DNA of 64,000 bases from Pseudomonas frederiksbergensis (GCF_001952935.1 NZ_CP018319.1:4422001-4486000), one strand, 5' to 3'; positions 34,874-46,817 are shown, numbered from the stretch's first letter. Notes: generated by a model from the sequence alone, not told the origin. Program-made: numbers and translations.

Positions 34874-35533
34874 ATGACGTTCAAGGCGCCGGACAGCCTC
34901 GCCGAGCAAATCGCTCACCACCTCGCCGAACGTATCATTCGCGGCGAAATGAAGCCCGGGGAGCGCATCCAGGAACAGAAGGTCACGCTGGCCCTCAATG
35001 TCAGCCGCGGTTCGGTCCGTGAAGCCTTGCTGATCCTCGAGCGCCGCCACTTGATCGCGATCCTGCCGCGACGTGGCGCCCATGTGACCGAGCTGACGGC
35101 CCACAAGGTCCAGAGCCTGTGCACGCTGATGAGCGAGCTTTACATCCTGCTGGGCAATGCAGTGGCTAGCGGCTGGCAAGTCCAGGCCGACATGGCGCCG
35201 TTCGTGCAAATCCAGCAGCGTCTGACGGCCAGCTATGAGCGCCAGGACATTCGCACCTTTGTCGATGACAGCTTCAGTGTGATGCGCGCCGCGTACCCGT
35301 TCGCCAACAACCCGTACTTGCAGGAAACCGTCGAGAATCTGCAGCCGGCGATGAGCCGCGCGTATTTCCTCGCCCTGGATCAGCGCAAGGCCTCGATGAG
35401 CGAGTTCCTTGAACTGTTCGAACGTTTGCTCGCCGCCGTGCTGGCCCGTGATTTTCCGCAGATCCGCATTGTGCTGACGGCGTATGCCCAGCGCAGCAGT
35501 GATCTGGTGGTTTCTGCCCTGACGGACGCCTGA
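34874..35533 (+). CDS. GntR-family (FCD) regulator next to xdhABC
   Basis: A 219-aa regulator. The winged helix (about residues 8-68) reads LAERIIRGEMKPGERIQEQKV and VSRGSVREALLILERRHL. An FCD domain (about 80-215) follows. It is divergent from xdhA, so it probably regulates purine catabolism; a similar regulator occupies this place in P. aeruginosa as I recall. The ligand is likely a purine or a breakdown product, but this is inference. Its stop is 2 bases before the smc GTG, so smc may be read through from this gene. Confidence 0.86.
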   Translation: MTFKAPDSLAEQIAHHLAERIIRGEMKPGERIQEQKVTLALNVSRGSVREALLILERRHLIAILPRRGAHVTELTAHKVQSLCTLMSELYILLGNAVASGWQVQADMAPFVQIQQRLTASYERQDIRTFVDDSFSVMRAAYPFANNPYLQETVENLQPAMSRAYFLALDQRKASMSEFLELFERLLAAVLARDFPQIRIVLTAYAQRSSDLVVSALTDA

Positions 35534-35535
35534 GC

Positions 35536-38500
35536 GTGCGGCTAAAGTGCATCAAGCTGGCGGGGTTCAAGTCCTTCGTCGACCCGACCACGGTGAACTT
35601 CCCCAGTAACATGGCGGCGGTGGTCGGGCCCAATGGTTGCGGCAAGTCGAACATCATCGACGCCGTCCGCTGGGTGATGGGCGAGAGTTCGGCCAAGAAC
35701 CTGCGCGGCGAGTCGATGACCGACGTCATCTTCAACGGCTCGACCAGCCGTAAACCGGTGAGCCAGGCGAGCATCGAGCTGGTGTTCGATAACTCCGACG
35801 GCACCCTGCTCGGCGAATACGCGGCCTACGCGGAAATTTCCATTCGCCGCAAAGTGACCCGCGACAGCCAGACCACTTACTACCTCAACGGCACCAAATG
35901 CCGCCGTCGCGATATCACTGACATCTTTCTCGGTACCGGCCTGGGCCCGCGCAGCTACTCGATTATCGAGCAGGGGATGATCTCCAAGCTGATCGAGTCA
36001 AAACCCGAAGACCTGCGCAACTTCATTGAAGAAGCGGCGGGCATCTCCAAGTACAAGGAGCGCCGGCGCGAGACCGAAAACCGCATTCGCCGCACCCACG
36101 AAAACCTGGCCCGCCTGACCGACCTGCGCGAAGAGCTCGAGCGTCAGCTTGAACGCTTGTACCGCCAGGCCGAGGCCGCCAAGAAGTATCAGGAATACAA
36201 GGGCGAGGAGCGTCAGCTCAAGGCCCAATTGTCGGCCCTGCGCTGGCAGGCGTTGAATGAACAGGTCGGTCAGCGCGAAGCGATCATCGGCAATCAGGAA
36301 GTCACCTTCGAAGCGTTGGTGGCCGAACAGCGTAATGCCGATGCGGCTATCGAACGCTTGCGGGACGGGCATCACGACCTGTCCGAACGCTTCAATCTGG
36401 TGCAGGGGCGCTTCTATTCGGTCGGCGGCGACATTGCCCGGGTTGAACAAAGCATCCAGCACGGTCAACAACGCCTGCGCCAACTGCAGGACGATCTGAA
36501 AGAAGCCGAGCGTGCGCGCCTGGAAACCGAGTCGCACCTGGGTCACGACCGCACCTTGCTGCTGACCTTGGGCGAAGAGCTGGACATGCTCACCCCCGAA
36601 CAGGAAATCACCAGCGCCGCCGCCGAAGAGGCTGCCGCCGCGCTGGAAGAATCCGAAACCACCATGCACGCCTGGCAAGAGCAATGGGACACCTTCAACC
36701 TGACGGCCGCCGAACCGCGTCGCCAATCCGAAGTTCAGCAGTCGCGCATCCAGCAGCTGGAAACCAGCATGGAGCGCCTGGCTGATCGTCAGAAACGCCT
36801 CGGCGAAGAGCGGGCCTTGCTCTCGGCAGACCCGGAAGATGCGGCGATCATGGAGCTCAGCGAGCAGCTCGCTGAATCCGAAGCGACGCTTGAGGATTTG
36901 CAGACCAGTGAACAAGCTCAGGTCGAAAAGCTTGAACAACTGCGTCAGGAATTGCAGCACGCGCTGACGGCGCAGCAACAGGCTCAGGGCGATTTACAGC
37001 GTCTGAACGGTCGCCTCGCCTCCCTTGAAGCCTTACAACAAGCCGCACTCGATCCGGGCACCGGCACCGCCGAATGGTTGCGTGAACAGAATCTGGCCGA
37101 CCGACCGCGTCTGGCCGAAGGCCTGAAAGTCGACGCCGGTTGGGAGTTGGCGGTAGAAACCGTGCTCGGCGCCGACCTGCAAGCGGTGCTGGTGGATGAC
37201 TTCGGCGATTTCGATCTGGCCGGTTTTGCCCAGGGCGATTTACGCTTGCTCAGTCCCGGCAGCGATGGCGTGCGAGTGGCGAGCAGCTTGCTCGATAAGG
37301 TCGAGGCGCAGATTGATTTGTCGCCATGGCTGGGGCAGGTCAAACCGGTCGACAGTCTTGAACAGGCTTTGGCCTTGCGTGGTCAATTGGCACCTGGCGA
37401 AAGCCTGATCAGTCGCGATGGTTATTGGGTCGGTCGGCACTTTTTACGTGTCCGCCGTGCCAGCGAAGCGGAAAGCGGCGTGCTGGCTCGTGGTCAGGAA
37501 ATCCAGCGTCTGGGCCTTGAGCGCGAAGAGCGCGAAGCCACGGTCGAAACCCTGGAAACCCAACTTCAGAACCTCAGGGCGCAACAGCGTCAGCAGGAAA
37601 ACGGTCGCGAGCATCTGCGCCGTCTGCTGCAAGACGAAGCCCGTCAGCAAGGTGAGTTGAAAGCCCAGTTGTCCGCCGGCAAAGCCAAGGCCGAACAACT
37701 GACCTTGCGCCGTACACGCCTGGACGAAGAGCTCACGGAGTTGGCTGAGCAACGCGCTCTGGAGCACGAAAATATCGGCGAGGCGCGTCTGCAATTGCAG
37801 GAAGCCCTCGACAGCATGGCGCTGGACACCGAGCAGCGCGAGTTACTGCTGGCCCAGCGCGACAGCTTGCGCGAGCGACTCGATCGGGTGCGCCAGGAAG
37901 CCCGGCAGCACAAGGATCACGCCCATCAACTGGCGGTGCGTCTGGGTTCGCTCAAGGCGCAGCACGACTCGACGCGTCAGGCGCTGGAGCGGCTGGAAAT
38001 GCAATCCGAGCGCCTGACCGAGAAGCGCGAACAGCTCAGTCTGAACCTGGAAGAGGGCGAGGCGCCGCTGGAAGAACTGCGGTTGAAACTTGAAGAACTG
38101 CTCGACAAGCGCATGACCGTCGACGAAGAACTCAAGACGGCGCAGATCGCTCTGGAAGACGCTGACCGCGAATTGCGCGATGCGGAAAAACGTCGCAACC
38201 AGGCCGAGCAGCAATCGCAGTTGATTCGGGGGCAGATGGAAACCCAGCGCATGGAATGGCAGGCCCTGACCGTGCGCCGCAAGACCTTGGAAGATCAGTT
38301 GCTGGAAGACGGTTACGACCTCCACGGCGTGCTCGCCACCCTGGTGGCCGACGCCAACGAGAAAGACGCCGAAGAAGAACTCGAACGCATCGCCGCGCGG
38401 ATTCAGCGTCTCGGTGCGATCAACCTGGCGGCCATTGACGAATATCAGCAACAATCCGAGCGTAAACGTTATCTGGATGCGCAGAACGACGATCTGGTGG

Positions 38501-39024
38501 AAGCGCTGGACACGCTCGAGAACGTGATTCGCAAGATCGACAAGGAAACCCGAAACCGCTTCAAAGATACCTTTGATCAGATCAATGGCGGTTTACAGGC
38601 CCTTTTCCCAAAAGTTTTCGGTGGAGGACGCGCGTATTTGGAACTGACGGGCGAAGATCTACTCGATACAGGGGTAACGATCATGGCGCAGCCGCCAGGA
38701 AAGAAGAACAGCACCATCCATTTGCTCTCCGGTGGCGAAAAAGCCCTGACAGCCCTGGCTCTGGTTTTTGCCATCTTCAAGTTGAATCCGGCGCCGTTTT
38801 GCATGCTCGATGAGGTTGACGCGCCATTGGATGACGCTAACGTTGGACGCTACGCACGGCTGGTCAAGGAGATGTCGCAGACGGTGCAGTTCATCTATAT
38901 CACCCACAACAAGATCGCCATGGAAATGGCCGAGCAACTGATGGGGGTGACGATGCACGAGCCGGGTTGCTCGCGTCTGGTGGCAGTGGATGTCGAGGAG
39001 GCGATGGCGATGGTGGATGCCTGA
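35536..39024 (+). CDS. smc: SMC chromosome segregation ATPase
   Basis: A 1162-aa condensin-type protein. Walker A (GPNGCGKSN) lies near residue 32, the ABC signature LSGGEKALTALAL near 1064 and Walker B FCMLDEVDAPLDD near 1090. Long heptad-rich arms flank a hinge at about 500-650. The start is a GTG at 35536, 2 bases after the GntR stop, with the family N-terminus MRLKCIKLAGFKSFVDPT. It compacts and separates DNA with ScpA and ScpB, which are not in the window. Confidence 0.97.
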   Translation: MRLKCIKLAGFKSFVDPTTVNFPSNMAAVVGPNGCGKSNIIDAVRWVMGESSAKNLRGESMTDVIFNGSTSRKPVSQASIELVFDNSDGTLLGEYAAYAEISIRRKVTRDSQTTYYLNGTKCRRRDITDIFLGTGLGPRSYSIIEQGMISKLIESKPEDLRNFIEEAAGISKYKERRRETENRIRRTHENLARLTDLREELERQLERLYRQAEAAKKYQEYKGEERQLKAQLSALRWQALNEQVGQREAIIGNQEVTFEALVAEQRNADAAIERLRDGHHDLSERFNLVQGRFYSVGGDIARVEQSIQHGQQRLRQLQDDLKEAERARLETESHLGHDRTLLLTLGEELDMLTPEQEITSAAAEEAAAALEESETTMHAWQEQWDTFNLTAAEPRRQSEVQQSRIQQLETSMERLADRQKRLGEERALLSADPEDAAIMELSEQLAESEATLEDLQTSEQAQVEKLEQLRQELQHALTAQQQAQGDLQRLNGRLASLEALQQAALDPGTGTAEWLREQNLADRPRLAEGLKVDAGWELAVETVLGADLQAVLVDDFGDFDLAGFAQGDLRLLSPGSDGVRVASSLLDKVEAQIDLSPWLGQVKPVDSLEQALALRGQLAPGESLISRDGYWVGRHFLRVRRASEAESGVLARGQEIQRLGLEREEREATVETLETQLQNLRAQQRQQENGREHLRRLLQDEARQQGELKAQLSAGKAKAEQLTLRRTRLDEELTELAEQRALEHENIGEARLQLQEALDSMALDTEQRELLLAQRDSLRERLDRVRQEARQHKDHAHQLAVRLGSLKAQHDSTRQALERLEMQSERLTEKREQLSLNLEEGEAPLEELRLKLEELLDKRMTVDEELKTAQIALEDADRELRDAEKRRNQAEQQSQLIRGQMETQRMEWQALTVRRKTLEDQLLEDGYDLHGVLATLVADANEKDAEEELERIAARIQRLGAINLAAIDEYQQQSERKRYLDAQNDDLVEALDTLENVIRKIDKETRNRFKDTFDQINGGLQALFPKVFGGGRAYLELTGEDLLDTGVTIMAQPPGKKNSTIHLLSGGEKALTALALVFAIFKLNPAPFCMLDEVDAPLDDANVGRYARLVKEMSQTVQFIYITHNKIAMEMAEQLMGVTMHEPGCSRLVAVDVEEAMAMVDA

Positions 39025-39224
39025 GTCGGCGTTTGTAGGAGAGGTATTTGTGAGTTGTAGGACTTATTTACCTGTCCTGACTTGCTGGCCAATCGACATA
39101 TTCGCGCAAGCCATTGTGACAGACGGTGTAAAGTTGCCTTTGGTCGTGCTAGTTTAATGTCAATTTTTCGTATACGTGGGCAAAACGCCTGTCAGAACAT
39201 AGAGTTGGCGCCACGTTTTAAAGC

Positions 39225-39243
39225 GGTTTACACAATGTAAACC
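39225..39243. promoter_or_regulatory. Perfect palindrome GGTTTACACAATGTAAACC upstream of zipA
   Basis: Eight-base arms around CAA, 39 bases before the zipA ATG. It is followed by CCCTTATTTTT, so it might be a weak terminator of the smc transcript or an operator or hairpin for zipA. I cannot assign a regulator. Confidence 0.55.
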
Positions 39244-39282
39244 CCTTATTTTTCAGCATTTTTTATAGAGGCACGGGATTAC

Positions 39283-40137
39283 ATGGAAATCGGTCTGCGC
39301 GAGTGGCTGATCGTCATCGGCATTATTGTCATTGCCGGTATTCTTTTCGATGGCTGGCGTCGCATGCGCGGCGGCAAGGGGAAACTGAAATTCCGTCTCG
39401 ACCGAAGTTTGTCCAACTTGCCGGACGAGGACACCAGCGCCGAGCTGTTGGGCCCGCCCCGTGTGCTGGACACACATAAAGAGCCGCAACTGGACGAGCA
39501 CGATCTGCCGTCGGTGAGCATGCCTGCCCGTGAGCCGCGTGAGTCGGGTTCCAAGCGCGGCAAGCGTGGCCATGGCGAGCCTTCGCAAGGCGACATGAAC
39601 CTCAGTCTGGATCTGGACGGCGGCCCGAGCTTCAGCAGTCGGGACGACGATTTCCCGGATGACACCAAGGCGTCGAGTTCGACCAGCGAGAAGGAACAAC
39701 CGCAAGCCGAAGAAGTGCTGGTGATCAGCGTGATCTGCCGCGACGCCGCCGGCTTCAAAGGTCCGGCGCTGTTGCAGAACATTCTGGAAAGCGGTCTGCG
39801 TTTCGGCGAGATGGACATCTTCCACCGCCACGAAAGCATGGCTGGCAATGGCGAAGTCCTGTTCTCGATGGCCAATGCGGTCAAGCCGGGCGTTTTCGAT
39901 CTGGACGACATCGACCACTTCAGCACACCGGCAGTGAGCTTCTTCCTCGGTCTGCCAGGCCCGCGTCATCCCAAGCAAGCCTTCGACGTGATGGTGGCCG
40001 CGGCGCGCAAACTGTCCCAGGAGCTGAACGGCGAACTGAAAGACGACCAGCGCAGCGTGCTGACCGCCCAGACGATTGAGCATTACCGTCAGCGCATCGT
40101 TGAATTCGAACGCCGCGCCCTGACCCAGAAGCGTTGA
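39283..40137 (+). CDS. zipA: ZipA, FtsZ-anchoring cell-division protein
   Basis: A 284-aa protein. The N-terminal membrane helix (residues 5-24: [19 protein letters not shown]) anchors it to the inner membrane, with the tail in the cytosol. An acidic, low-complexity linker spans about 30-145. The C-terminal ZipA domain (about 145-280: [20 protein letters not shown]) binds the FtsZ tail. The gene lies between smc and ligA, as in P. aeruginosa. It is followed by a repeat and a terminator before ligA. Confidence 0.95.
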   Translation: MEIGLREWLIVIGIIVIAGILFDGWRRMRGGKGKLKFRLDRSLSNLPDEDTSAELLGPPRVLDTHKEPQLDEHDLPSVSMPAREPRESGSKRGKRGHGEPSQGDMNLSLDLDGGPSFSSRDDDFPDDTKASSSTSEKEQPQAEEVLVISVICRDAAGFKGPALLQNILESGLRFGEMDIFHRHESMAGNGEVLFSMANAVKPGVFDLDDIDHFSTPAVSFFLGLPGPRHPKQAFDVMVAAARKLSQELNGELKDDQRSVLTAQTIEHYRQRIVEFERRALTQKR

Positions 40138-40150
40138 TTCAAAGGGCTGT

Positions 40151-40264
40151 TGTGGCGAGGGGGTTTACCCCCGTTGGGCTGCGAAGCGGCCCCATTCAGT
40201 GACACCGCATTCGCTGGGTCTACGACTGCTTCTCAGCCGAACGGGGGCAAGCCCCCTCGCCACA
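40151..40264. repeat. Palindromic repeat, TGTGGCGAGGG family, copy 2 of 2
   Basis: Diverged copy of the repeat at 17954-18086: TGTGGCGAGGGGGTTTACCC at the left and the mirrored GGGGGCAAGCCCCCTCGCCA at the right. It lies between zipA and its terminator. Confidence 0.8.
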
Positions 40265-40296
40265 AAGTGCAAGCCATCAGGCTATCGTGATTAGAA

Positions 40297-42699
<2,403 letters not shown>

Positions 42700-42701
42700 T
42701 C

Positions 42702-42806
42702 GATCGTTCCCACGCTCCGCGTGGTAACGCATCCCGTGACGCTCTGCGTCACAGCGGACGCGGAGCGTCCGGGGGCGGCATTCCCACGCAGAGCGTGGGA
42801 ACGATC
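42702..42806. repeat. GATC-bounded palindromic repeat, copy 3 of 6
   Basis: GATCGTTCCCACGCTCCGCG begins it and a mirrored CGCAGAGCGTGGGAACGATC ends it. It starts 2 bases after the ligA stop. Shortest of the six copies (105 bases). Confidence 0.85.
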
Positions 42807-42854
42807 ATCCGCGAGTAATGATCTAGTCTTGGCAAGCCTCAGGGAGAGATCGTC

Positions 42855-44021
42855 ATGTACCGCTTCTTCGAACAGCTCAGTTCACGCATCGCCGCGCCTT
42901 TCATCGGCGAAAGCTCGCGCAACAGCAAGGTCTGGCAGTGCCGTTGCGGGCAGTCGCTGTTTTTTCGTAACAGCCAGTGCCTGGCGTGTTCCGCGGCGTT
43001 GGGTTATCAACCGGAGCAAAGTCGCCTGTCGTCGCTGCAGCCCGGCTTGCAGGCTGATACCTGGTTGCTCGACGCCGATCCCGACGCTGGGGTCTTTCGC
43101 CGCTGCGCCAACCTCGATTCCCCGGCCGCGTGCAATTGGCTATTGCCCGCCAATGACCACGATGCGTTATGCATCGCCTGTAGCCTGAACCACACCATTC
43201 CCGACCTGTCGATTGCCGAAAACCACGAACGCTGGCGCAAGGTTGAAACGGCCAAGCGGCGACTGGTCGCACAGTTGGTCAGCCTGGGTTTACAGGTGAT
43301 TCCCAAAACCGTAGACGAAGAGACGGGGCTGGCGTTCGATTTCATTGGTGTCGACCTCGAAGGCAAGCCGCCAACCACCGGTCACGCCAACGGTCTGATC
43401 ACCCTCGATATCAAGGAAGCCGACGACGCTCATCGCGAGCAGGTTCGGGTGCAGATGCACGAACCTTATCGCACGCTGCTCGGGCATTTTCGGCATGAAG
43501 TCGGGCATTACTACTGGGATCGGTTGATCGCCAACAGTCATTGGCTGGAACCGTTTCGCAGCCTGTTCGGCGACGAGCGCGCCAGCTACTCCGACGCTCT
43601 CGAACGGCATTACCAGCAAGGCGCACCGCTTGACTGGCAGCAACATTACGTCAGTGCCTACGCGACCATGCATCCGTGGGAGGATTGGGCCGAAACCTGG
43701 GCTCACTACCTGCACATGATGGATGCAGTGGATACGGCGTTGGGGTTCGGAATGAGTGCCCGGGAGATGGATTTCGACTATCAGCCGTTTCCTCCAAGTA
43801 CCCTCTACGACCCACAGCATCCCGGCGGCGCGGCGTTCCTGTCGTTCGTCAATGCGTGGATCGAACTGGCGGGCATGCTCAATGAATTGTCGCGCAGCAT
43901 GGGGCAGCCGGATTTCTATCCGTTTGTCCTGCCGCCGGCAGTGATCGCCAAGCTGCACTTCATCCACCTGGTGATCCAGCAGGAGGGCGGCCGGGCGGAT
44001 GAGGTGTTGCAGGACTTGTAG
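42855..44021 (+). CDS. Putative zinc metallopeptidase with N-terminal zinc ribbon
   Basis: A 388-aa cytosolic protein. C29-x-C31 and C42-x2-C45 near the start look like a zinc ribbon. The metallopeptidase motif HEVGH is at 214-218 (H214, E215, H218), and a possible third ligand is in EDWAETWAHYLHMMD further on. Recognised as the COG4307-type family, found in many proteobacteria; no substrate is known. The gene sits between ligA and the 4.5S RNA gene, the same place as in P. aeruginosa as I recall. The enzyme class is inferred from the motif only. Confidence 0.75.
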   Translation: MYRFFEQLSSRIAAPFIGESSRNSKVWQCRCGQSLFFRNSQCLACSAALGYQPEQSRLSSLQPGLQADTWLLDADPDAGVFRRCANLDSPAACNWLLPANDHDALCIACSLNHTIPDLSIAENHERWRKVETAKRRLVAQLVSLGLQVIPKTVDEETGLAFDFIGVDLEGKPPTTGHANGLITLDIKEADDAHREQVRVQMHEPYRTLLGHFRHEVGHYYWDRLIANSHWLEPFRSLFGDERASYSDALERHYQQGAPLDWQQHYVSAYATMHPWEDWAETWAHYLHMMDAVDTALGFGMSAREMDFDYQPFPPSTLYDPQHPGGAAFLSFVNAWIELAGMLNELSRSMGQPDFYPFVLPPAVIAKLHFIHLVIQQEGGRADEVLQDL

Positions 44022-44146
44022 AGCCTGCCGAGCACTGCATTCACTTTGCAGCAGCTGTCGAGCCAGCGAGGCTGCCATGGACAGTGGAGTTTCGCGCCTT
44101 GTGCATGTCCTTGACCTGATTCATATTTTTAATCTGGATCGAACGG

Positions 44147-44174
44147 TTGTAACTTCGTCTCAGATAGGTACAAT
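44147..44174 (+). promoter_or_regulatory. Promoter of the 4.5S RNA gene
   Basis: TTGTAA (44147-44152) and TACAAT (44169-44174) are 16 bases apart, a good sigma-70 fit. Transcription should start near 44181, about 26 bases before the mature RNA. Confidence 0.7.
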
Positions 44175-44206
44175 GGCGCGGCTCGCCGTCAGGTGAGCGT
44201 CGTTAT

Positions 44207-44316
44207 GGTGACCCCATCGGTCCCCCCGCAACGATTACCCGTGAACCTGGTCAGATCCGGAAGGAAGCAGCCACAGCGGGAACATTGTGTGCCGGGGTGT
44301 GGCTGGTGGGGTTGCC
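44207..44316 (+). ncRNA. ffs: 4.5S RNA, signal recognition particle RNA
   Basis: The conserved apical loop is visible at GGTCAGATCCGGAAGGAAGC and AGCCACAGCGG, the Ffh-binding part. The ends GGTGACCCCATCGG and TGGTGGGGTTGCC pair to close the hairpin. It forms the SRP with Ffh to target membrane proteins. The ends are set from the outer pairing, so could be off by a few bases; the primary transcript may start near 44181. A short hairpin (CGCGA/TCGCG) after it may stop transcription. Confidence 0.93.
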
Positions 44317-44437
44317 TCCATAACGCACCGCGAATCCTCTTTCGCGTTATCTGTCTCAAAAACACATACCTGTTGCTCTGCCATGGATCTCGTCCAGGGC
44401 GGTGTTTTCTCGTTTCCGCTTTTCAGGGCGTACATAT

Positions 44438-44490
44438 AAAAGGAGGCCGAGCTGTCGAGTGCGACAGCTCGGCCTCCTTTTTTATTTTTT
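44438..44490. terminator. Strong bidirectional terminator with 20-base perfect stem
   Basis: The stem arms are 44438-44457 and 44462-44481, perfectly complementary (AAAAGGAGGCCGAGCTGTCG against its mirror) with an AGTG loop. Ts follow on the plus strand, and As precede it. It lies between ffs and the convergent XRE gene. Confidence 0.9.
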
Positions 44491-44494
44491 GGTG

Positions 44495-44809
44495 CTAAGG
44501 CTTGGACAAGGCCTGGTCAACCGCTGCAATCAGCTTTCCCAGATCCTTCGGGGTGGCTTTATGTATGACACCGAACAGATACGCCCGCTGTTCATCTTCA
44601 TCGCCTAAATCTGCGAAAAAGACTTTCAGCTTCACACCCAACACATCGGCAAACAGGAACAAGGTTTCTACGCTGGGGGTGTAGGTGCCGGTTTCGAAGC
44701 GGCTGATGGTTTTGGGGTCAAAACCGGTTTTTTCACCGAGTTCAGCCTGAGTAAGCCCAGCGACCTTGCGGTAGCGCCGAATGGCCGCACCCAAACTTGA
44801 AATTTGCAT
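44495..44809 (-). CDS. XRE-family (HTH_3) small transcriptional regulator
   Basis: A 104-aa DNA-binding protein. The helix-turn-helix is in LTQAELGEKTGFDPKTISRFE (residues about 20-40); the rest, including LFLFADVLGVKLKVFF, is the usual Cro/C1-type fold. No toxin or phage partner is next to it, so it looks like a stand-alone regulator. Target unknown. Confidence 0.85.
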   Translation of the reverse strand: MQISSLGAAIRRYRKVAGLTQAELGEKTGFDPKTISRFETGTYTPSVETLFLFADVLGVKLKVFFADLGDEDEQRAYLFGVIHKATPKDLGKLIAAVDQALSKP

Positions 44810-45092
44810 CGCTTAATTCCCATTTAGAATCAAGAACTTAACGATAGATTTTTGCATTAGACAACTGCATGATCCATCACCTTGCTTTGCAAAATGTGAT
44901 GCGTTTCGTAGAATCGCCGCGCGAAATGGAGATTTGGGGCCTTTAAGGTTAGTTGATCTCTGCTGTCAGGAGGCCATCAAACGCTGTTCATGGAGTGATA
45001 TCGTGTTGCTGCGCATTATCTATTCAAACATCTCTTCCGGGCATCCTGCACTGGTCGAGCGGTATCACCGCTAGCCACAGCGAGCCTGACTC

Positions 45093-46793
45093 ATGGATGA
45101 GAAATACCGCAGGGCCGTGGATGCCGCCGCGATTTTTTCCGAGACCGATCTGAGCGGCCGGATCACCCACGTCAATGATCAGTTCTGTGCCGTATCCGGC
45201 TACAGCCGCGAAGAACTTCTCGGGCAGAACCATCGTCTCCTCAACTCGGGTCTGCACTCCGCCGATTTCTTCGCGGCTATGTGGCGCACCATCGCCTTGG
45301 GCAAGGTCTGGAAAGGCGAGATTTGTAATCGCGCCAAGGACGGCAGCCTGTATTGGGTCGACAGCACCATGGTGCCGGTGCTCGATGACGCCACCGGGCG
45401 GGTTGACCGTTATCTTTCGATTCGTTTCGACATCAGCGAAAAACGCCAGTTGCTGCATTCACTGCAATGGCGGGTGGGGCATGACGTGCTGACCGGGCTG
45501 CCGAATCGCGCGTTTCTCTCGGATTTGCTGGATCAGGCGTTGGAGTTTTCCCGTCACGAAAACATCCCGCTGGCAGTTTGCATGCTCGATCTCGACGGTT
45601 TCAAAGCGGTCAACGATGGCTACGGGCATGCCAGCGGCGATCTGCTGTTGGTCGAAGTGGCCAAGCGTTTGCGAACCATCGTTCGCGGCGAGGATGTGGT
45701 GGCACGGTTGGCCGGTGACGAGTTTGTGCTGGTGCTGCGCTACGTGCGAGACCTGCCGGAACTGCGTGCGGCGTTGAACCGGGTGCTCGGCGCCATTTCG
45801 GCCCCGTACTTGTTGCATGGCAAAGACGTCAATGTGTTTGCCAGTATCGGCGTCACCTTGTTCCCCGACGACAATGAAGATGCTGAAACCCTGTTGCGTC
45901 ATGCCGATCAGGCCATGTACGTGGCGAAACAACGCGGTCGAAATCGCTTTCATTTGTTCGATGTGTCGCGGGATCAGGAGGTCAAGGCCACTCATCAAAC
46001 GGTCGGGCGAGTGCGCCAGGCGCTGGCTGGCGGTGAGTTGCGTGTGCATTTCCAGCCCAAGGTGAACATGCGTCTCGGCGAGGTTGTCGGCTTCGAGGCG
46101 TTGTTGCGGTGGGAGCATCCGCAACGCGGCATGGTGCCGGTCCGTGAGTTTTTGCCGCTGGTGGCAGAAACGGACCTGATCATCGAAATTGGTGAGTGGA
46201 TGATGGATCAGGTCTTGTCGCAGTTGCACCATTGGCAGCAAGCGGGGCAGGGCTGGCCAGTCAGCATTAATATTGCGGCACGACATTTCCAGCGCGCGGA
46301 TTTTGTCGACCGGCTCAAACATGTGCTCGCCCGGCATGCCCAGGTGGCTCCGCAGATGCTCGATCTGGAAATCATCGAGTCGGTGGCGATTGAGAATATT
46401 CAGCATGTCAGCGCTTGTTTACAGGCCTGTCAGGCGCTGGGGGTGCAGTTTTCACTGGGGGACTTTGGCACCGGTTATTCGTCCCTGAGCTACCTCAAGC
46501 GTTTGCGGACCCAAACCATCAAGATCGACAAGTCGTTTGTGCGCGACATCGTTAACGATCGTGATGATCTGGCCCTGACCATGGCGGTCATTGGCCTGGC
46601 TCGGGCCTTTGGCCGCCAGGTGATCGCCGAAGGGCTGGAAAGTATCGAACAAGGTGAATTGCTGCTGCGCCTGGGGTGTGAAGTGGCTCAAGGCTGTTTC
46701 ATCGCCCGGCCCATGCCGCCCGCCGAAGTACCGGGCTGGGTCGAGGGTTTTGTAGCGCCGCCGCAATGGCAGGTGCTGGATCAAGCAGGCTGA
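45093..46793 (+). CDS. PAS-GGDEF-EAL protein with degenerate active sites
   Basis: A 566-aa cytosolic protein. A PAS sensor (about 10-120) precedes GGDEF (130-300) and EAL (about 310-555) domains. The GGDEF motif reads AGDEF (207-211), a variant that keeps the key acidic residues. The EAL motif is present (E335-A-L337), but the DDFGTG loop reads G456-D457-FGTG, so the first Asp, a metal ligand in active enzymes, is Gly. It may be a weak phosphodiesterase, or a regulatory or c-di-GMP-binding protein. It has no transmembrane helix. The PAS ligand is unknown. Confidence 0.85.
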   Translation: MDEKYRRAVDAAAIFSETDLSGRITHVNDQFCAVSGYSREELLGQNHRLLNSGLHSADFFAAMWRTIALGKVWKGEICNRAKDGSLYWVDSTMVPVLDDATGRVDRYLSIRFDISEKRQLLHSLQWRVGHDVLTGLPNRAFLSDLLDQALEFSRHENIPLAVCMLDLDGFKAVNDGYGHASGDLLLVEVAKRLRTIVRGEDVVARLAGDEFVLVLRYVRDLPELRAALNRVLGAISAPYLLHGKDVNVFASIGVTLFPDDNEDAETLLRHADQAMYVAKQRGRNRFHLFDVSRDQEVKATHQTVGRVRQALAGGELRVHFQPKVNMRLGEVVGFEALLRWEHPQRGMVPVREFLPLVAETDLIIEIGEWMMDQVLSQLHHWQQAGQGWPVSINIAARHFQRADFVDRLKHVLARHAQVAPQMLDLEIIESVAIENIQHVSACLQACQALGVQFSLGDFGTGYSSLSYLKRLRTQTIKIDKSFVRDIVNDRDDLALTMAVIGLARAFGRQVIAEGLESIEQGELLLRLGCEVAQGCFIARPMPPAEVPGWVEGFVAPPQWQVLDQAG

Positions 46794-46817
46794 AGTTTTA
46801 TGATCAACACCGAACCT

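Noticed and set aside
39025-39160. Sigma-70 promoter for zipA (TTGCCT...TTTAAT and similar)
   Set aside because: The spacings (9 or 13 bases) are far from the usual 16-18, so no promoter was called.
44875-44901. CATCAC...GTGATG inverted repeat before the PAS-GGDEF-EAL gene
   Set aside because: Arms are only six bases and there is no partner copy; chance is likely.
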